Source: Candidatus Peribacteria bacterium RIFOXYB1_FULL_54_35
GTDB lineage: Bacteria; Patescibacteriota; Gracilibacteria; Peribacterales; Peribacteraceae
Length of the DNA stretch: 64,000 bases
Direction: 5' to 3'
Assembly (NCBI GenBank): GCA_001787755.1
Contig: MFYJ01000001.1
Location: forward strand, 1 to 64,000
Below, piece by piece: positions 43,734 through 54,949 of this stretch. Under the pieces are notes generated by a model. It was not told where the DNA came from. It ran no database searches and worked only from the letters and a program-made list of their open reading frames with translations. The stretch's first letter is position 1, and each line of letters starts with the position of its first letter. The translations under genes and the position numbers were made by a program.

Positions 43734-45083
43734 ATGACACAATCTGTGTATCGAACACCGAAAGGCACCCACGACGTCCTCCCGGAAGACCACATCTTCA
43801 TGACGTACATCAAGAAAGCCGTCCGCCACCGCGCGAGGCAGGCCGGCTACAAGCGCATAGAGACGCCAATGTTTGAGAACCGCACGATCTTCGAGCGCGG
43901 CATTGGTGAGCACACGGACATTGTGGAAAAAGAACTCTTCATGGTCTCCTCCAAGCACGAAGATGAAGACAATGGCCCGGAGTTCGCCCTGCGTCCCGAG
44001 TTCACCGCCAGCATCTGCCGCAGCTATATAGAACATGGCATGCAGCAGCTCCCGCAACCCGTGGAACTCTATGCCATCGGACCCTGCTTCCGTCATGACC
44101 GTCCGCAGAAGGGGCGCTACCGCCAGTTCAACCAGTTCGACTTCGAGATCATCGGGCTCAAAGACCCCAGCTTGGACGCACAGCTCATCCATGTGCTGAG
44201 CAAAATTTTGGATGACCTCAAAATCCTCAAGCGTCTCCGCCTGCAGATCAACAACATCGGCACCCCCGAGAGCCGCAAAGCGTACCTGGATGCCCTGAAA
44301 GACTTCTTCATCGGAAAAGAGCGCAATCTGCCGGCCCTGGACCGCTCGCGCCTGGAGACCAACCCCTTGCGCCTTCTCGACTCCAAGGAAGAGGATACGC
44401 AGATCCTGCTCAAGAGCGCACCGACACTGGACCAGTTCCTGGATGACGAGAGCAAGCAGTACCACGAAACCGTGCTGGAGTACCTTGGAGCACTTGGCAT
44501 CCAGTACGAAGAGAACTCCTCACTTGTACGTGGTCTCGACTACTACACACAGACAGTCTTTGAGTACTGGGACGAAACGACAGGCGCACAGAACGCAGTG
44601 GGAGGCGGAGGAAGGTACGACCGTCTCATGGAGCTCCTCGGCGGGAAAGACACGCCGGGCATCGGTTTCGCCTGCGGCATGGAACGCATCGCCTGGCAGA
44701 TGGCACAGACAGGCGTGAAGCCGCCGAACAAGGACCAGGTGGACGTGTTCGTCGCCCAGCTCGGACCGGAAGCGAAGAAAACCTGTCTCATGCTCATCTC
44801 GCAGCTGCGCGAAAAGGGCGTACACACTATCGGCGCCCTCGGAGAAGCAAGCCTGAAGAGCCAGATGCGCCTGGCTGACAAGTTTGGCGCCCGCTACACG
44901 CTCCTCCTGGGACAGATGGAAGTGAAGGAAGGCGTGATTATTCTCCGCGACATGGCAGCCGGGAAGCAGAAGCAGATCCCCTTCAAAAATGCCATTCCGG
45001 AAGTCACCAAGCTCATCGGGGAAAGGAACCTAGATACCTACACCATCAAGGATAAGATTGGGGACACGGTGGATGAGGACTAG
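43734..45083 (+). CDS. hisS: Histidyl-tRNA synthetase
   Basis: A 449-residue class II synthetase charging tRNA-His, whose gene lies 2 kb upstream. It has the N-terminal GTHDVLPED, motif 2 RYRQFNQFDFEIIG, the histidine-specific LVRGLDYYTQTVFEY, motif 3 GIGFACGMERI and a C-terminal anticodon-binding domain (about 345-430). The start at 43734 gives the usual family N-terminus. An earlier version of the 5' end remains 107 bp upstream next to a -10 box, and the intervening sequence has no Shine-Dalgarno. Confidence 0.96.
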   Translation: MTQSVYRTPKGTHDVLPEDHIFMTYIKKAVRHRARQAGYKRIETPMFENRTIFERGIGEHTDIVEKELFMVSSKHEDEDNGPEFALRPEFTASICRSYIEHGMQQLPQPVELYAIGPCFRHDRPQKGRYRQFNQFDFEIIGLKDPSLDAQLIHVLSKILDDLKILKRLRLQINNIGTPESRKAYLDALKDFFIGKERNLPALDRSRLETNPLRLLDSKEEDTQILLKSAPTLDQFLDDESKQYHETVLEYLGALGIQYEENSSLVRGLDYYTQTVFEYWDETTGAQNAVGGGGRYDRLMELLGGKDTPGIGFACGMERIAWQMAQTGVKPPNKDQVDVFVAQLGPEAKKTCLMLISQLREKGVHTIGALGEASLKSQMRLADKFGARYTLLLGQMEVKEGVIILRDMAAGKQKQIPFKNAIPEVTKLIGERNLDTYTIKDKIGDTVDED

Positions 45084-45086
45084 AAA

Positions 45087-45115
45087 AGATGAGAATGGAA
45101 AACGGATTCTCATCT
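45087..45115 (+). terminator. Hairpin after hisS
   Basis: A perfect 10-bp stem AGATGAGAAT/ATTCTCATCT with a 9-nt loop, four nt past the hisS stop. No T run follows, so termination strength is uncertain. Confidence 0.55.
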
Positions 45116-45269
45116 CGCGCACCAGCGCCTGCACCTGGCTCTGCATCTCCACTGATTCCATAGGAGAAAAACTCAACAAATTTTGCGTATAAGATGCAAA
45201 GAAGAATCTTGGAATACAGATTATGCGTATAGGAAGGAGTTATATGTTATTCTTCCTCCACCTTCGTCT

Positions 45270-45716
45270 ATGGGGAAAAAGACCAGCACATTCATCTATT
45301 GGGCACCAAGGATACTCTCCATTCTCTTCTTATTGTTCTTGGCAGCGATGTCATTGGATGTTTTCTCCATGGAACTCAATTTCTGGCAAACAGCTGTGGC
45401 ATTGTTCATGCACAATATTCCCGTACTGATCCTGCTGGTCATCCTCATATTTTCCTGGAAATACGAAATTGTCGGAGGGGTGGCTTTCATCCTCGCAGGA
45501 ATTTTCTATATTGCACTGGTTTCGATGACTGCTCTAAAAACAGGTTTCGAATGGTATTACGTTGCATGGGCTGCGCAGATTTCTGGAGTCGCTTTCTTCA
45601 TAGGAATACTGTTTCTCATCGGCTGGTCCAAAAAGAAAAGAATGTTGCAATCCAACCGAACTCACACATCTCCTCCCGAAGGAAAGAACGGAGAGGGAGA
45701 GGTTACATCACCCTGA
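45270..45716 (+). CDS. Hypothetical four-helix membrane protein
   Basis: A 148-residue protein with four predicted membrane helices (about 10-30, 40-62, 66-90 and 98-118) and a basic then polar C-terminal tail. The plan resembles small DUF7670-type membrane proteins, but I am not certain. ATG 45270 was chosen because the first helix begins soon after it; an upstream start at 45183 would add an unlikely leader. Confidence 0.65.
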   Translation: MGKKTSTFIYWAPRILSILFLLFLAAMSLDVFSMELNFWQTAVALFMHNIPVLILLVILIFSWKYEIVGGVAFILAGIFYIALVSMTALKTGFEWYYVAWAAQISGVAFFIGILFLIGWSKKKRMLQSNRTHTSPPEGKNGEGEVTSP

Positions 45717-45741
45717 CAATACACATCCCTTCCCCTATACT
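45713..45741 (+). promoter_or_regulatory. Promoter of SLH-GerMN gene, leaderless GTG start
   Basis: CTGACA (45713-45718), 17-nt spacer, TATACT (45736-45741), then 6 nt to GTG 45748. Confidence 0.75.
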
Positions 45742-45747
45742 GCTTCT

Positions 45748-46440
45748 GTGAAAAAATTTCTTGCCGGAATTATTGTCGGCCTGGCCCTGGTTCCTATGGG
45801 CATGCAGGCAGCCATCACTCTCTTTCATGATGTGAGCGCGGATGATTGGTTTGGGCCGGCAGTCAGCAGACTGAGAGAACATGGAATCGTGAACGGATAC
45901 CAGGATGGCACTTTTCAACCGCACCGAGAGGTTTCCCGTGCCGAGCTTGCAGTAATCATTGACCGTGTGTTGAGTACAGTCGATCCAGAATACGCTGCTC
46001 AATCGGCAGAGAATCTGGTGGAAATTACTCTGTATTTCACTGACCGCGACGTCGCGATAGAAAGAGATTGCAGCGCAACCAAAGCTGTGCGGAGGATGAT
46101 TCCCCAGACAACCGCAATTGCAGACGCTGCTCTCCGGGAACTGCTGGCTGGAGTGACTCCTGATGAGGAAACAACGGGTGTCACTGATAGTTTCAGCAAT
46201 GAGACAGGATACCTTGGAGCAGGTATCGGCCCCCTCATCAGTTATTACGAAGGTGTCAGCATCAGCGATGGAATTGCCACAGTTGCATTCACCGGGCAGG
46301 CAATGGCCTATCTCAACAGCGCAGCTTGCTCGCAGCAATCGGTGAAAAGCCCCATAGTACAAACCCTGCGGCAGTTCCCCTCCGTCTCGGATGTGCAATT
46401 TTCAGTCGGAGGGAGAGTGGTTACGGAGTGGGATGCGTAA
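45748..46440 (+). CDS. SLH-domain and GerMN-domain exported protein
   Basis: A 230-residue protein. A signal peptide (about 1-20) is followed by one SLH motif (about 25-70: HDVSADDWFGPAV, then GYQDGTFQPHREVSRAEL), which attaches proteins to wall polymers. A GerMN domain follows (about 88-225: ITLYFTDRD, then RMIPQTTAIADAALRELLAG). GerMN domains occur in spore germination and wall proteins and probably bind ligand or peptidoglycan. The start is GTG, fixed by the promoter position. Confidence 0.85.
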   Translation: MKKFLAGIIVGLALVPMGMQAAITLFHDVSADDWFGPAVSRLREHGIVNGYQDGTFQPHREVSRAELAVIIDRVLSTVDPEYAAQSAENLVEITLYFTDRDVAIERDCSATKAVRRMIPQTTAIADAALRELLAGVTPDEETTGVTDSFSNETGYLGAGIGPLISYYEGVSISDGIATVAFTGQAMAYLNSAACSQQSVKSPIVQTLRQFPSVSDVQFSVGGRVVTEWDA

Positions 46441-46500
46441 TCAACCCTGGTACGCGCCATCCGACGACGCTCAGGACACACCCAGCTATAGCTCAGGGAC

Positions 46501-48794
<2,294 letters not shown>

Positions 48795-49010
48795 ATGGCA
48801 ATCCACGCACACAAGAAAGGTGAAGAGAGCAACGACGGACTGCAGCAGCGCTTCAAGCGCCAGGTCCAGAAAACAGGGCTCATGAAAACTCTCCGTTCCC
48901 GCACCTCACTCTCAAGAAAACCCAACAAGCGCATGATGCGTTTGCGCGCCCTGAAGCGTGAAGAGCACCGTGCACAGAACAGGAAGAAGCAGTTTTACTC
49001 CAATATGTAG
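48795..49010 (+). CDS. rpsU: 30S ribosomal protein bS21
   Basis: A 71-residue, very basic protein. The core NDGLQQRFKRQVQKTGLMKTLR matches the bS21 pattern (L-x-R-F-K-R ... G-x-L), followed by the usual Arg/Lys-rich helix (RMMRLRALKREEHRAQNR). bS21 binds the platform near the 3' end of 16S rRNA and assists initiation. A large bidirectional hairpin follows the stop. Confidence 0.85.
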   Translation: MAIHAHKKGEESNDGLQQRFKRQVQKTGLMKTLRSRTSLSRKPNKRMMRLRALKREEHRAQNRKKQFYSNM

Positions 49011-49046
49011 AAGGAACGACTGACGGAGGAGACTATTCCCGAGAAG

Positions 49047-49110
49047 AATACTAGAGTAATAGAATACTAGGACAGCAGTGCGGCTGTCCTATTACTCTAG
49101 TATTCTCATT
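49047..49110. terminator. Large bidirectional hairpin between rpsU and ctpA-like gene
   Basis: An 18-bp perfect outer pair AGAATACTAGAGTAATAG/CTATTACTCTAGTATTCT encloses an inner stem AGGACAGC/GCTGTCCT. It separates convergent genes and probably ends both transcripts. Confidence 0.8.
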
Positions 49111-49123
49111 CCTATTACTCTTC

Positions 49124-50836
49124 CTACCTCCTCAGGAGCTCCAGCGCCCGGCTCATCTGTTCGTCGCGTTCCGCTTCAGCGACCTCAATGTCCGGCTGGA
49201 TGCCAATGCCGTCGATCTTGCGGCCGCCCGGCGTATACCACTCGGCAATGGTGAGCTTGAACGAGGACTGATCATTGAACTGCAGCACCTGCTGCACCGT
49301 CCCCTTCCCAAAGCTCTTCTCGCCCACAACCGTCGCACGCTTGTGATCCTGGAGCGCACCGGCAACAATTTCAGACGCACTTGCGCTCCCCCCGTTGATG
49401 AGCACAATCATGGGAACCGATGCACTGAGTACCGGATCAGTCTCTGTCTTCTCCTCTCTTGTGCTGTTGCGCTGCCGTATGCCCGCCACCACACTCCCCT
49501 TCGGCACCAAATTGCCCATAACGCTGGTTGCCGCACCGAGCAGTCCGCCGGGGTTGCCCCGCAGATCCAGAATGAATCCCTTCGGATTCTTTGCATCAAT
49601 ATTCTCTATCTGCTCCCGCAGACCTTCCTGTGTGATCTTGCCAAACTGCAGGATTTTTACGATTGCCACCTCTCCCTGCCAGGTGATTTCCACTTCCGGC
49701 ACCGTAATGAGGGCTCTGGTCACCTCCACTTCAAACTCCAGGCCGTCACGCCGGATCATAAGCTTCGCCTTCGAACCATCCGGCCCCCGCACATGTTCCA
49801 CTGCCTCCAGGAAACCAATGTCCACAATGTTGAATCCGTCAACGGAAAGAACGATATCCCCGGGCTTCAGGCCTGCTTCCTCTGCCGGTGATCCGCGCAG
49901 CGGAGACACAATGGTCAGATACCCATCTTTATATTCCACCTGCGCACCTATGCCAGAGAGCCTTCCCTGAATCTGTGACTGGAAGCTCCGGGACTGCACA
50001 GGACGCATAAAGGTGCTGTATGGGTCGTTCAGACTCTTCATGATTGCCTCCGCAGCACTGTACGCCGCTTCATCCTGATTAATTTTGTCCTCGTAGATGT
50101 ACTCCTCATTCACAATCTGCCAGAGCGTCTCGAGAATTTCGGACTTCGGGAGAGGCCGGGTGGAGCGCGTGAAGGTTACTTTGATTGTGGGAGTCTGCAT
50201 TGTTTCCGCATCACCACCTTCCTGTTCCGGCTCCTGATCTCCCCGCATCTTGCGGAGGAGAAGGTTCGCGTCTGCTCCGAGGAGCATCCTGTTCACCCCG
50301 AACATGTTCTCCCGCAGAGGTTCCATCCAATGCTTCTCCATTGCTATGGCAACGGCCTTCTCGACTGCAGATCCTGCCCGGACATCCTTAAAAGACCCCT
50401 GAAGCTCCCCCTCCTGTGAAAGATCACCGAGTATCACAGCCACCTGGAGTGCCTCCCCCCGGCTCATCCCCTGGGCCAGAAGCAGATCGTCTCCGAAGAT
50501 GCTGAGCGCCCCGTTCTCATGCGCAACACGGATGTACGGAAGCAGTGCGTTTGGAACACGCTGGTACGGAAGAGGTTCTTCACTGACATCCTCTGTATCA
50601 AGATCAAGCGCGCGCACTGCGGCACGAATGAAATCCCCCCGCGTCACCACTGCGTTGTCCGCGACGCGAATGGGATCTTCAGACTGCGCCCCTGCAGAGA
50701 GAGGTGAAAATGAGAGAAGGACCGGTACGCAGAGTATCCAAAGCGATATCCGCAGGCGTGCCTGCACACCGGAGTGCCGGTTGAGGCATGCTTGGGTCGG
50801 CGTTCCGGCACGCAGGCGTGAGCAAGTCTTTGACAT
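49124..50836 (-). CDS. CtpA-type S41 serine protease with N-terminal SLH-like repeats
   Basis: A 570-residue exported protease. A signal peptide (hydrophobic part about 30-48) is followed by SLH-like repeats (about 50-185), a PDZ domain (about 265-345, SGIGAQVEYKDG then GLKPGDIVLSVDG) and the S41 domain with Ser in GGSASASEI and Lys in GEKSFGKGTVQ. It trims other exported proteins. A 60-bp repeat unit lies in frame in the n-region of the signal peptide (residues about 7-29). ATG 50836 was chosen over 50890 because a TACAAT box (50863-50868) lies between them. Confidence 0.9.
   Translation of the reverse strand: MSKTCSRLRAGTPTQACLNRHSGVQARLRISLWILCVPVLLSFSPLSAGAQSEDPIRVADNAVVTRGDFIRAAVRALDLDTEDVSEEPLPYQRVPNALLPYIRVAHENGALSIFGDDLLLAQGMSRGEALQVAVILGDLSQEGELQGSFKDVRAGSAVEKAVAIAMEKHWMEPLRENMFGVNRMLLGADANLLLRKMRGDQEPEQEGGDAETMQTPTIKVTFTRSTRPLPKSEILETLWQIVNEEYIYEDKINQDEAAYSAAEAIMKSLNDPYSTFMRPVQSRSFQSQIQGRLSGIGAQVEYKDGYLTIVSPLRGSPAEEAGLKPGDIVLSVDGFNIVDIGFLEAVEHVRGPDGSKAKLMIRRDGLEFEVEVTRALITVPEVEITWQGEVAIVKILQFGKITQEGLREQIENIDAKNPKGFILDLRGNPGGLLGAATSVMGNLVPKGSVVAGIRQRNSTREEKTETDPVLSASVPMIVLINGGSASASEIVAGALQDHKRATVVGEKSFGKGTVQQVLQFNDQSSFKLTIAEWYTPGGRKIDGIGIQPDIEVAEAERDEQMSRALELLRR
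50751..50820. repeat. REP-like unit inserted in frame in a signal peptide
   Basis: A 60-bp step flanked by the direct repeat CGCAGGCGTG (50751-50760 and 50811-50820), with internal stems GCCTGC/GCAGGC and GTGCCGG/CCGGCAC. It lies inside the protease gene and adds 20 codons without breaking the frame. Confidence 0.7.
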
Positions 50837-50882
50837 TGAAAAAGAAGGGGAGAAGCCTACGCATTGTACGTGAGCATTCCTC

Positions 50883-52565
50883 CTACGCAACTACCCGTGT
50901 CTGGACGAACGTGTCGGTGGTGACAAGGTGCCCGCGTTCCTTCATGTTCTCCTTCTTATAGAAGAGTTCCGTGAGGAGCCAGAACCCTCCCACGACATAG
51001 AAGAGTGACGGGATCATGAGCAGCGGCACGAGATGCAGAAGCGATCCTGGCGCAAGGCCGAAGAGATCGCCCAACGTAGACGGATGGGCAGGGAGGATGT
51101 CCGGGAAGGTGACGAGAAAATTGAAAAGACCATGGAGGATGATTGCGAACGTCAGCCCCAGCAAGAGCATCTCCCTGCGGAACACGAGTTTCTCCGGATA
51201 CCCAAGCAGGCTATGGAAGCTCTCTGCAACCCAGAGAATCTTCCCCTTCCTGTGTGCATCCTGTATGTAGGGACCGGCAAAGAGAGCCAGACCGAAGAAG
51301 TACCCCAGTACGCCGGTAGAGACAATGTGCACCATGTTGGTGAGGATGGCTCTCCCCATGACATTACCAAGGAATCCCCCCCAGTTGGGTTCGTGTGTGA
51401 TGAGAAAGTCCTGCACGAACCCTGTGAAATACGTGGGATTCACAATGTTCTCTGCAAAAGCAAATCCTATGGCAACAATAATAGAGAGCTGCATAACATC
51501 ATCGATGCTTGAGAAGAATTTCTTGCCGCTCTGCTTCATCACCCAAAACTTACTCACTTCTTCCACCACTCCCACAAACAGGAACGAGAGAAGTGTGATG
51601 AGAAGCGTCGACCTCACGCTCGTCATACCAACAAGATTGCCGGAAACGAATGCGCTGGATGTGCGGTTAAAGTTCTCCGGCACGATGCGGAAAAAGAAAA
51701 ACTGCATCTCTGCTCCGGAACGCACCAGCTTGTCATAGAACAGAATCGGCACCGTAGAGAGCATGCCGGCAAAGAACATGAGGAGAACAAGACTCGCCTG
51801 CTGGTAGTGGTACCTGAGGAAGAAACCACACCAGATGACAGCAGGGATGAGTGCAACCATCCCTGCCAGGATCCGTGCCATGCGTATGTCCGGAGAATCA
51901 TTCGCAACGAGGAAGATGCCAATCCAGAAGAGGAATGTCCCCAGAACCGTTGCCTTCACCCTGGCATTCCATGGCCCAAAGAGGCAACTCCAAGCAAGTG
52001 CGATGCAAAGCACAGACAATGCCATGAAGTACGGGTCGTGCACAGCATCGCCCTGGAAGAGCGACTGCTGAAAACCGATGAGCACAATGCCAATCGCCGT
52101 CCCGATCATGCCGGCAAACACGTACTCACGCGAGCGACGCCAGCGCTGTTCTGCAGCGAGTACGGCTCCTCCAAGCATCGCGAAAAGCACACCGAGCGCG
52201 AGTGCACCCGGGTGCCCCTCCCACAGAGGAAATACATGCCGCAAACCTTTGAGAGCGAGAAGAAAAAGAACAAACGTCCCGATGAGCGTCCCTCCGATAA
52301 CCTTGGGCGACGGAATGTACGGCTGCCGCTCCTCTATGGATCCTATGGATTCCTCATGGATGAACGATACGTTCACAATGCCAATCCAGAGGCGGCTGAA
52401 GATGAGGCTCACCACCAGAAACCCAAGGAAGGAGACCCCTGTCGAAATGGCATTCCCCTTCTCAAGTACCTGGCTGGCTTCCTGTGCAAATGCGCAGACA
52501 GGCAAGAATGCCGTCAGAATGCCTGCGAGCAGTCCGGCCAAATGCTTTTGCGCGGATACAGCCAT
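50883..52565 (-). CDS. PrsW-family intramembrane metalloprotease
   Basis: A 560-residue membrane protein with about a dozen hydrophobic helices. The family motifs are present in the C-terminal half: EEVSK (EExxK), GFAFAEN (FxxxE), a histidine in NMVHIVSTG, and ILHGLFNF (HxxF). PrsW proteases cleave membrane proteins such as anti-sigma factors. The N-terminal helical region is longer than in classic PrsW (about 220 residues). A TATAAT box lies about 20 nt upstream of ATG 52565. Its stop lies 46 nt upstream of the codirectional protease gene start. Confidence 0.85.
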   Translation of the reverse strand: MAVSAQKHLAGLLAGILTAFLPVCAFAQEASQVLEKGNAISTGVSFLGFLVVSLIFSRLWIGIVNVSFIHEESIGSIEERQPYIPSPKVIGGTLIGTFVLFLLALKGLRHVFPLWEGHPGALALGVLFAMLGGAVLAAEQRWRRSREYVFAGMIGTAIGIVLIGFQQSLFQGDAVHDPYFMALSVLCIALAWSCLFGPWNARVKATVLGTFLFWIGIFLVANDSPDIRMARILAGMVALIPAVIWCGFFLRYHYQQASLVLLMFFAGMLSTVPILFYDKLVRSGAEMQFFFFRIVPENFNRTSSAFVSGNLVGMTSVRSTLLITLLSFLFVGVVEEVSKFWVMKQSGKKFFSSIDDVMQLSIIVAIGFAFAENIVNPTYFTGFVQDFLITHEPNWGGFLGNVMGRAILTNMVHIVSTGVLGYFFGLALFAGPYIQDAHRKGKILWVAESFHSLLGYPEKLVFRREMLLLGLTFAIILHGLFNFLVTFPDILPAHPSTLGDLFGLAPGSLLHLVPLLMIPSLFYVVGGFWLLTELFYKKENMKERGHLVTTDTFVQTRVVA

Positions 52566-52672
52566 GGGAGTATGTCTGTTGTATTATTATAACATATTTT
52601 GACTTATATTTGAATATCTGCTTTTGTAGCATATAGCGCTCAGAAGCATTGGCTGCTACCGTAGGCCCACGT

Positions 52673-54082
52673 ATGCCAGCGGACTCCCTCGACCAGGTCG
52701 TTTCCCTCTGTAAACGCAGAGGCTTCATCTTCCCGGGATCAGAAATCTACGGGGGACTCGCCAGTACATGGGACTACGGCCCCCTCGGCACAGAGCTCAA
52801 GAACCGCGTGAAGCGTGAATGGTGGAATGCATTCGTACGAGGCCGAGCAGATATCGTAGGACTCGACAGCGCCATTCTCATGAACCCGAAGGTCTGGGAA
52901 GCGAGCGGGCACGTCACTTCATTCAACGACCCCCTCGTGGACTGCAAGGGCTGTAAGGAACGCTTCCGGGGAGACAAGCTTCTGGAAGAGAAACTCGGAG
53001 TGGAAGCTGCAGCCATCTTAAAACTGGATCAGGTGAAATCCATGCTCGACGCCGAGGAGGTACACTGCCCCAACTGTGGCAAGCGGGACTGGACCGAAGC
53101 CAAGCAGTTCAACCTCATGTTCGAAACCCGGCAGGGTGCGGTGAAGGACGACACAAACAGACTCTTCCTGCGCCCGGAGACCGCCCAGGGCATCTTCGTG
53201 AATTTCCGCAATGTCGTGCAGACACAGCGCCTCCGTCTGCCCTTCGGCATCGGCCAGATCGGCAAAGCGTTCCGCAACGAAATCACCCCCGGCAACTTCA
53301 CCTTCCGCACGCGTGAATTCGAACAGATGGAAATCGAGTATTTCGTGGAACCGAAGGATGCGGAGAGCGCGTTTGAGGAATGGCGCAAAGTCGTGTGGGA
53401 ATGGTACCTGGATCTCGGGATAGCAGAGAAACGCCTCCGTGTGCGCGAGCATGGTGAGAAGGAGCTCTCGCACTACAGCTCCAAAACGGTGGATATTGAA
53501 TACCAGTTCCCCTGGGGATGGGGCGAACTCTTCGGACTCGCCAACCGCGGGGACTTCGATCTCACCCAGCACGAGAAATTCTCGGGTGAAGATCTGAAGT
53601 ACACCGACCCGGATGACCCGGGAAAGAAACTCATTCCACACGTAATAGAGCCAAGCTTCGGCTGTGACCGGACAGTGCTCACCTTCCTGCTCAACGCCTA
53701 CACCGAGGAGGAGCTCCCCAACGGAGAAGTGCGCACAGTGATGAAATTTGACAAACGTCTTGCGCCGGTCGATGTAGCCGTTCTCCCTCTCAGCAAGAAA
53801 GATACTCTGATAGAGAAAGCAAAAGAACTGCACAAGTCACTCCTCAGTGAAACGACCCTCGCCGTAGATTTTGATATCACCGGCTCCATCGGCAAGCGGT
53901 ACCGCAGGCAGGATGAAATAGGAACACCACTCTGCATCACCATCGACTTTGGCACCATTGGCGAAGACGCGAAGCAGGGGGAACAAGATACCGTCACCAT
54001 CCGGTACCGAGACTCGCTGGAGCAGGACCGTGTGCCGCTCGGGAAAGTGCGCGAGAAGATCGCTGAGTATTGGAGATCTTGA
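52673..54082 (+). CDS. glyQS: Glycyl-tRNA synthetase (alpha2, eukaryote/archaea-like type)
   Basis: A 469-residue class II synthetase charging tRNA-Gly. It has RRGFIFPGSEIYGG at the N-terminus, zinc-type cysteines (CKGCKERF, VHCPNCGKRDW), the motif 2 region RPETAQGIFVNF, FRNEITPGNF, motif 3 IEPSFGCDRTV and a C-terminal anticodon-binding domain (about 370-469). It is the single-chain form, not the bacterial alpha/beta GlyQ-GlyS form. A TTG at 52649 preceded by TATAGC could be a leaderless start adding eight residues. Confidence 0.95.
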   Translation: MPADSLDQVVSLCKRRGFIFPGSEIYGGLASTWDYGPLGTELKNRVKREWWNAFVRGRADIVGLDSAILMNPKVWEASGHVTSFNDPLVDCKGCKERFRGDKLLEEKLGVEAAAILKLDQVKSMLDAEEVHCPNCGKRDWTEAKQFNLMFETRQGAVKDDTNRLFLRPETAQGIFVNFRNVVQTQRLRLPFGIGQIGKAFRNEITPGNFTFRTREFEQMEIEYFVEPKDAESAFEEWRKVVWEWYLDLGIAEKRLRVREHGEKELSHYSSKTVDIEYQFPWGWGELFGLANRGDFDLTQHEKFSGEDLKYTDPDDPGKKLIPHVIEPSFGCDRTVLTFLLNAYTEEELPNGEVRTVMKFDKRLAPVDVAVLPLSKKDTLIEKAKELHKSLLSETTLAVDFDITGSIGKRYRRQDEIGTPLCITIDFGTIGEDAKQGEQDTVTIRYRDSLEQDRVPLGKVREKIAEYWRS

Positions 54083-54190
54083 GAGGATGGGAGTAAAAGA
54101 ATAAGAGGGATGAGGTTCCTGAATTCTTTTGGATTAAGATGCTTTCCTCATTCCTCTTACTCTCTTATTCTTTCCCTGAAACAGTCCTTG
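54083..54190. terminator. Imperfect inverted repeat between convergent genes
   Basis: AAGAATAAGAG-GATGAGG (about 54096-54114) pairs with CCTCATTCCTCTTACTCTCTTATTCTT (about 54145-54172). It lies between glyQS and the convergent hypothetical gene. Confidence 0.6.
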
Positions 54191-54207
54191 CGCCAAGCGG
54201 CCACCCT

Positions 54208-54624
54208 CTACACAGCAACATCAAATTCTGTGCTGGCGGTGTCTGTGTTGTTCTTCCCTTCCTTCCGGAGCATGGAATGAAAATGGTTGAGCGACACATC
54301 ACCAAACATGCTCTCGATCATCTGCCGAACGTCATCAATATCCCCATAGACCTGCCGCATCTGCATGACGTGGTGGCGCAGCGCAGGACCGAGGAGCAAC
54401 ACCTCATTCTCCCCTATGGGTGGAGTGGCGGGTACACGGTCGAGATCGCTGATGGAACGACCCATCTCAAATGCTCTCCGCAGCGCGGCCCGGGCCTCCC
54501 TCTGCTCGGCCCCCGGCAAACTGTCCACGTACCCGAAGAGATGCTCCAAATCCCCTTCCAAACCGGTAATTTTCCCCCTGATCTGCTGCATGCGCACGTC
54601 CTCTGATGAAGAGAAACTCACCAT
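54208..54624 (-). CDS. Hypothetical helical protein
   Basis: A 138-residue soluble protein, mainly alpha-helical (MQQIRGKITGLEGDLEHLFG and further amphipathic stretches), with a polar C-terminus. I recognise no family. ATG 54624 was chosen because a TATACG box (54645-54650) lies between it and the upstream in-frame start at 54684. Confidence 0.6.
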   Translation of the reverse strand: MVSFSSSEDVRMQQIRGKITGLEGDLEHLFGYVDSLPGAEQREARAALRRAFEMGRSISDLDRVPATPPIGENEVLLLGPALRHHVMQMRQVYGDIDDVRQMIESMFGDVSLNHFHSMLRKEGKNNTDTASTEFDVAV

Positions 54625-54771
54625 GAATGGAGAGGGAAGGAGCGCGTATAGTACGCACCCGCAATGAGATGTCACTAGGCACACGGCACTTCTGTTGCGT
54701 GGTTAATTTATGTACAAAAAGTTTGCACAGCTTTTCCCAAATTTCCGTCTGAATCAAAGAACGGATTTTCC

Positions 54772-54800
54772 TTGCAGAAGCAGAAAGGGTTCAGTATAAC
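54772..54800 (+). promoter_or_regulatory. Promoter of rpsB-tsf operon
   Basis: TTGCAG (54772-54777), 17-nt spacer, TATAAC (54795-54800). The expected start near 54807 gives a leader of about 143 nt, long for this window. Confidence 0.7.
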
Positions 54801-54806
54801 TGCTCC

Positions 54807-54949
54807 ACCACTTCCGGCCGATCGCTGCGGTCCTGATCCCGAACACACGGGAAATCCTCCGCATCAAGGCGAATAGACGCCGGAAGGCAGCTAAGGATCG
54901 ATATTCCATCGACAGTGCGCTGAGCCTCTACTCTCTTCCCTCCTGCCCC
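54807..54949 (+). promoter_or_regulatory. Long 5' leader of rpsB
   Basis: About 143 nt with several possible short stems (for example GATCGATATTCCATCGAC) and no gene. Leaders of rpsB often bind ribosomal protein S2 for autoregulation; here this is a guess from position. Confidence 0.35.

Noticed and set aside
43519..43737. 72-codon frame upstream of hisS
   Set aside because: Composition is not protein-like except for the short hisS-like segment, which is better explained as a remnant of the hisS 5' end.
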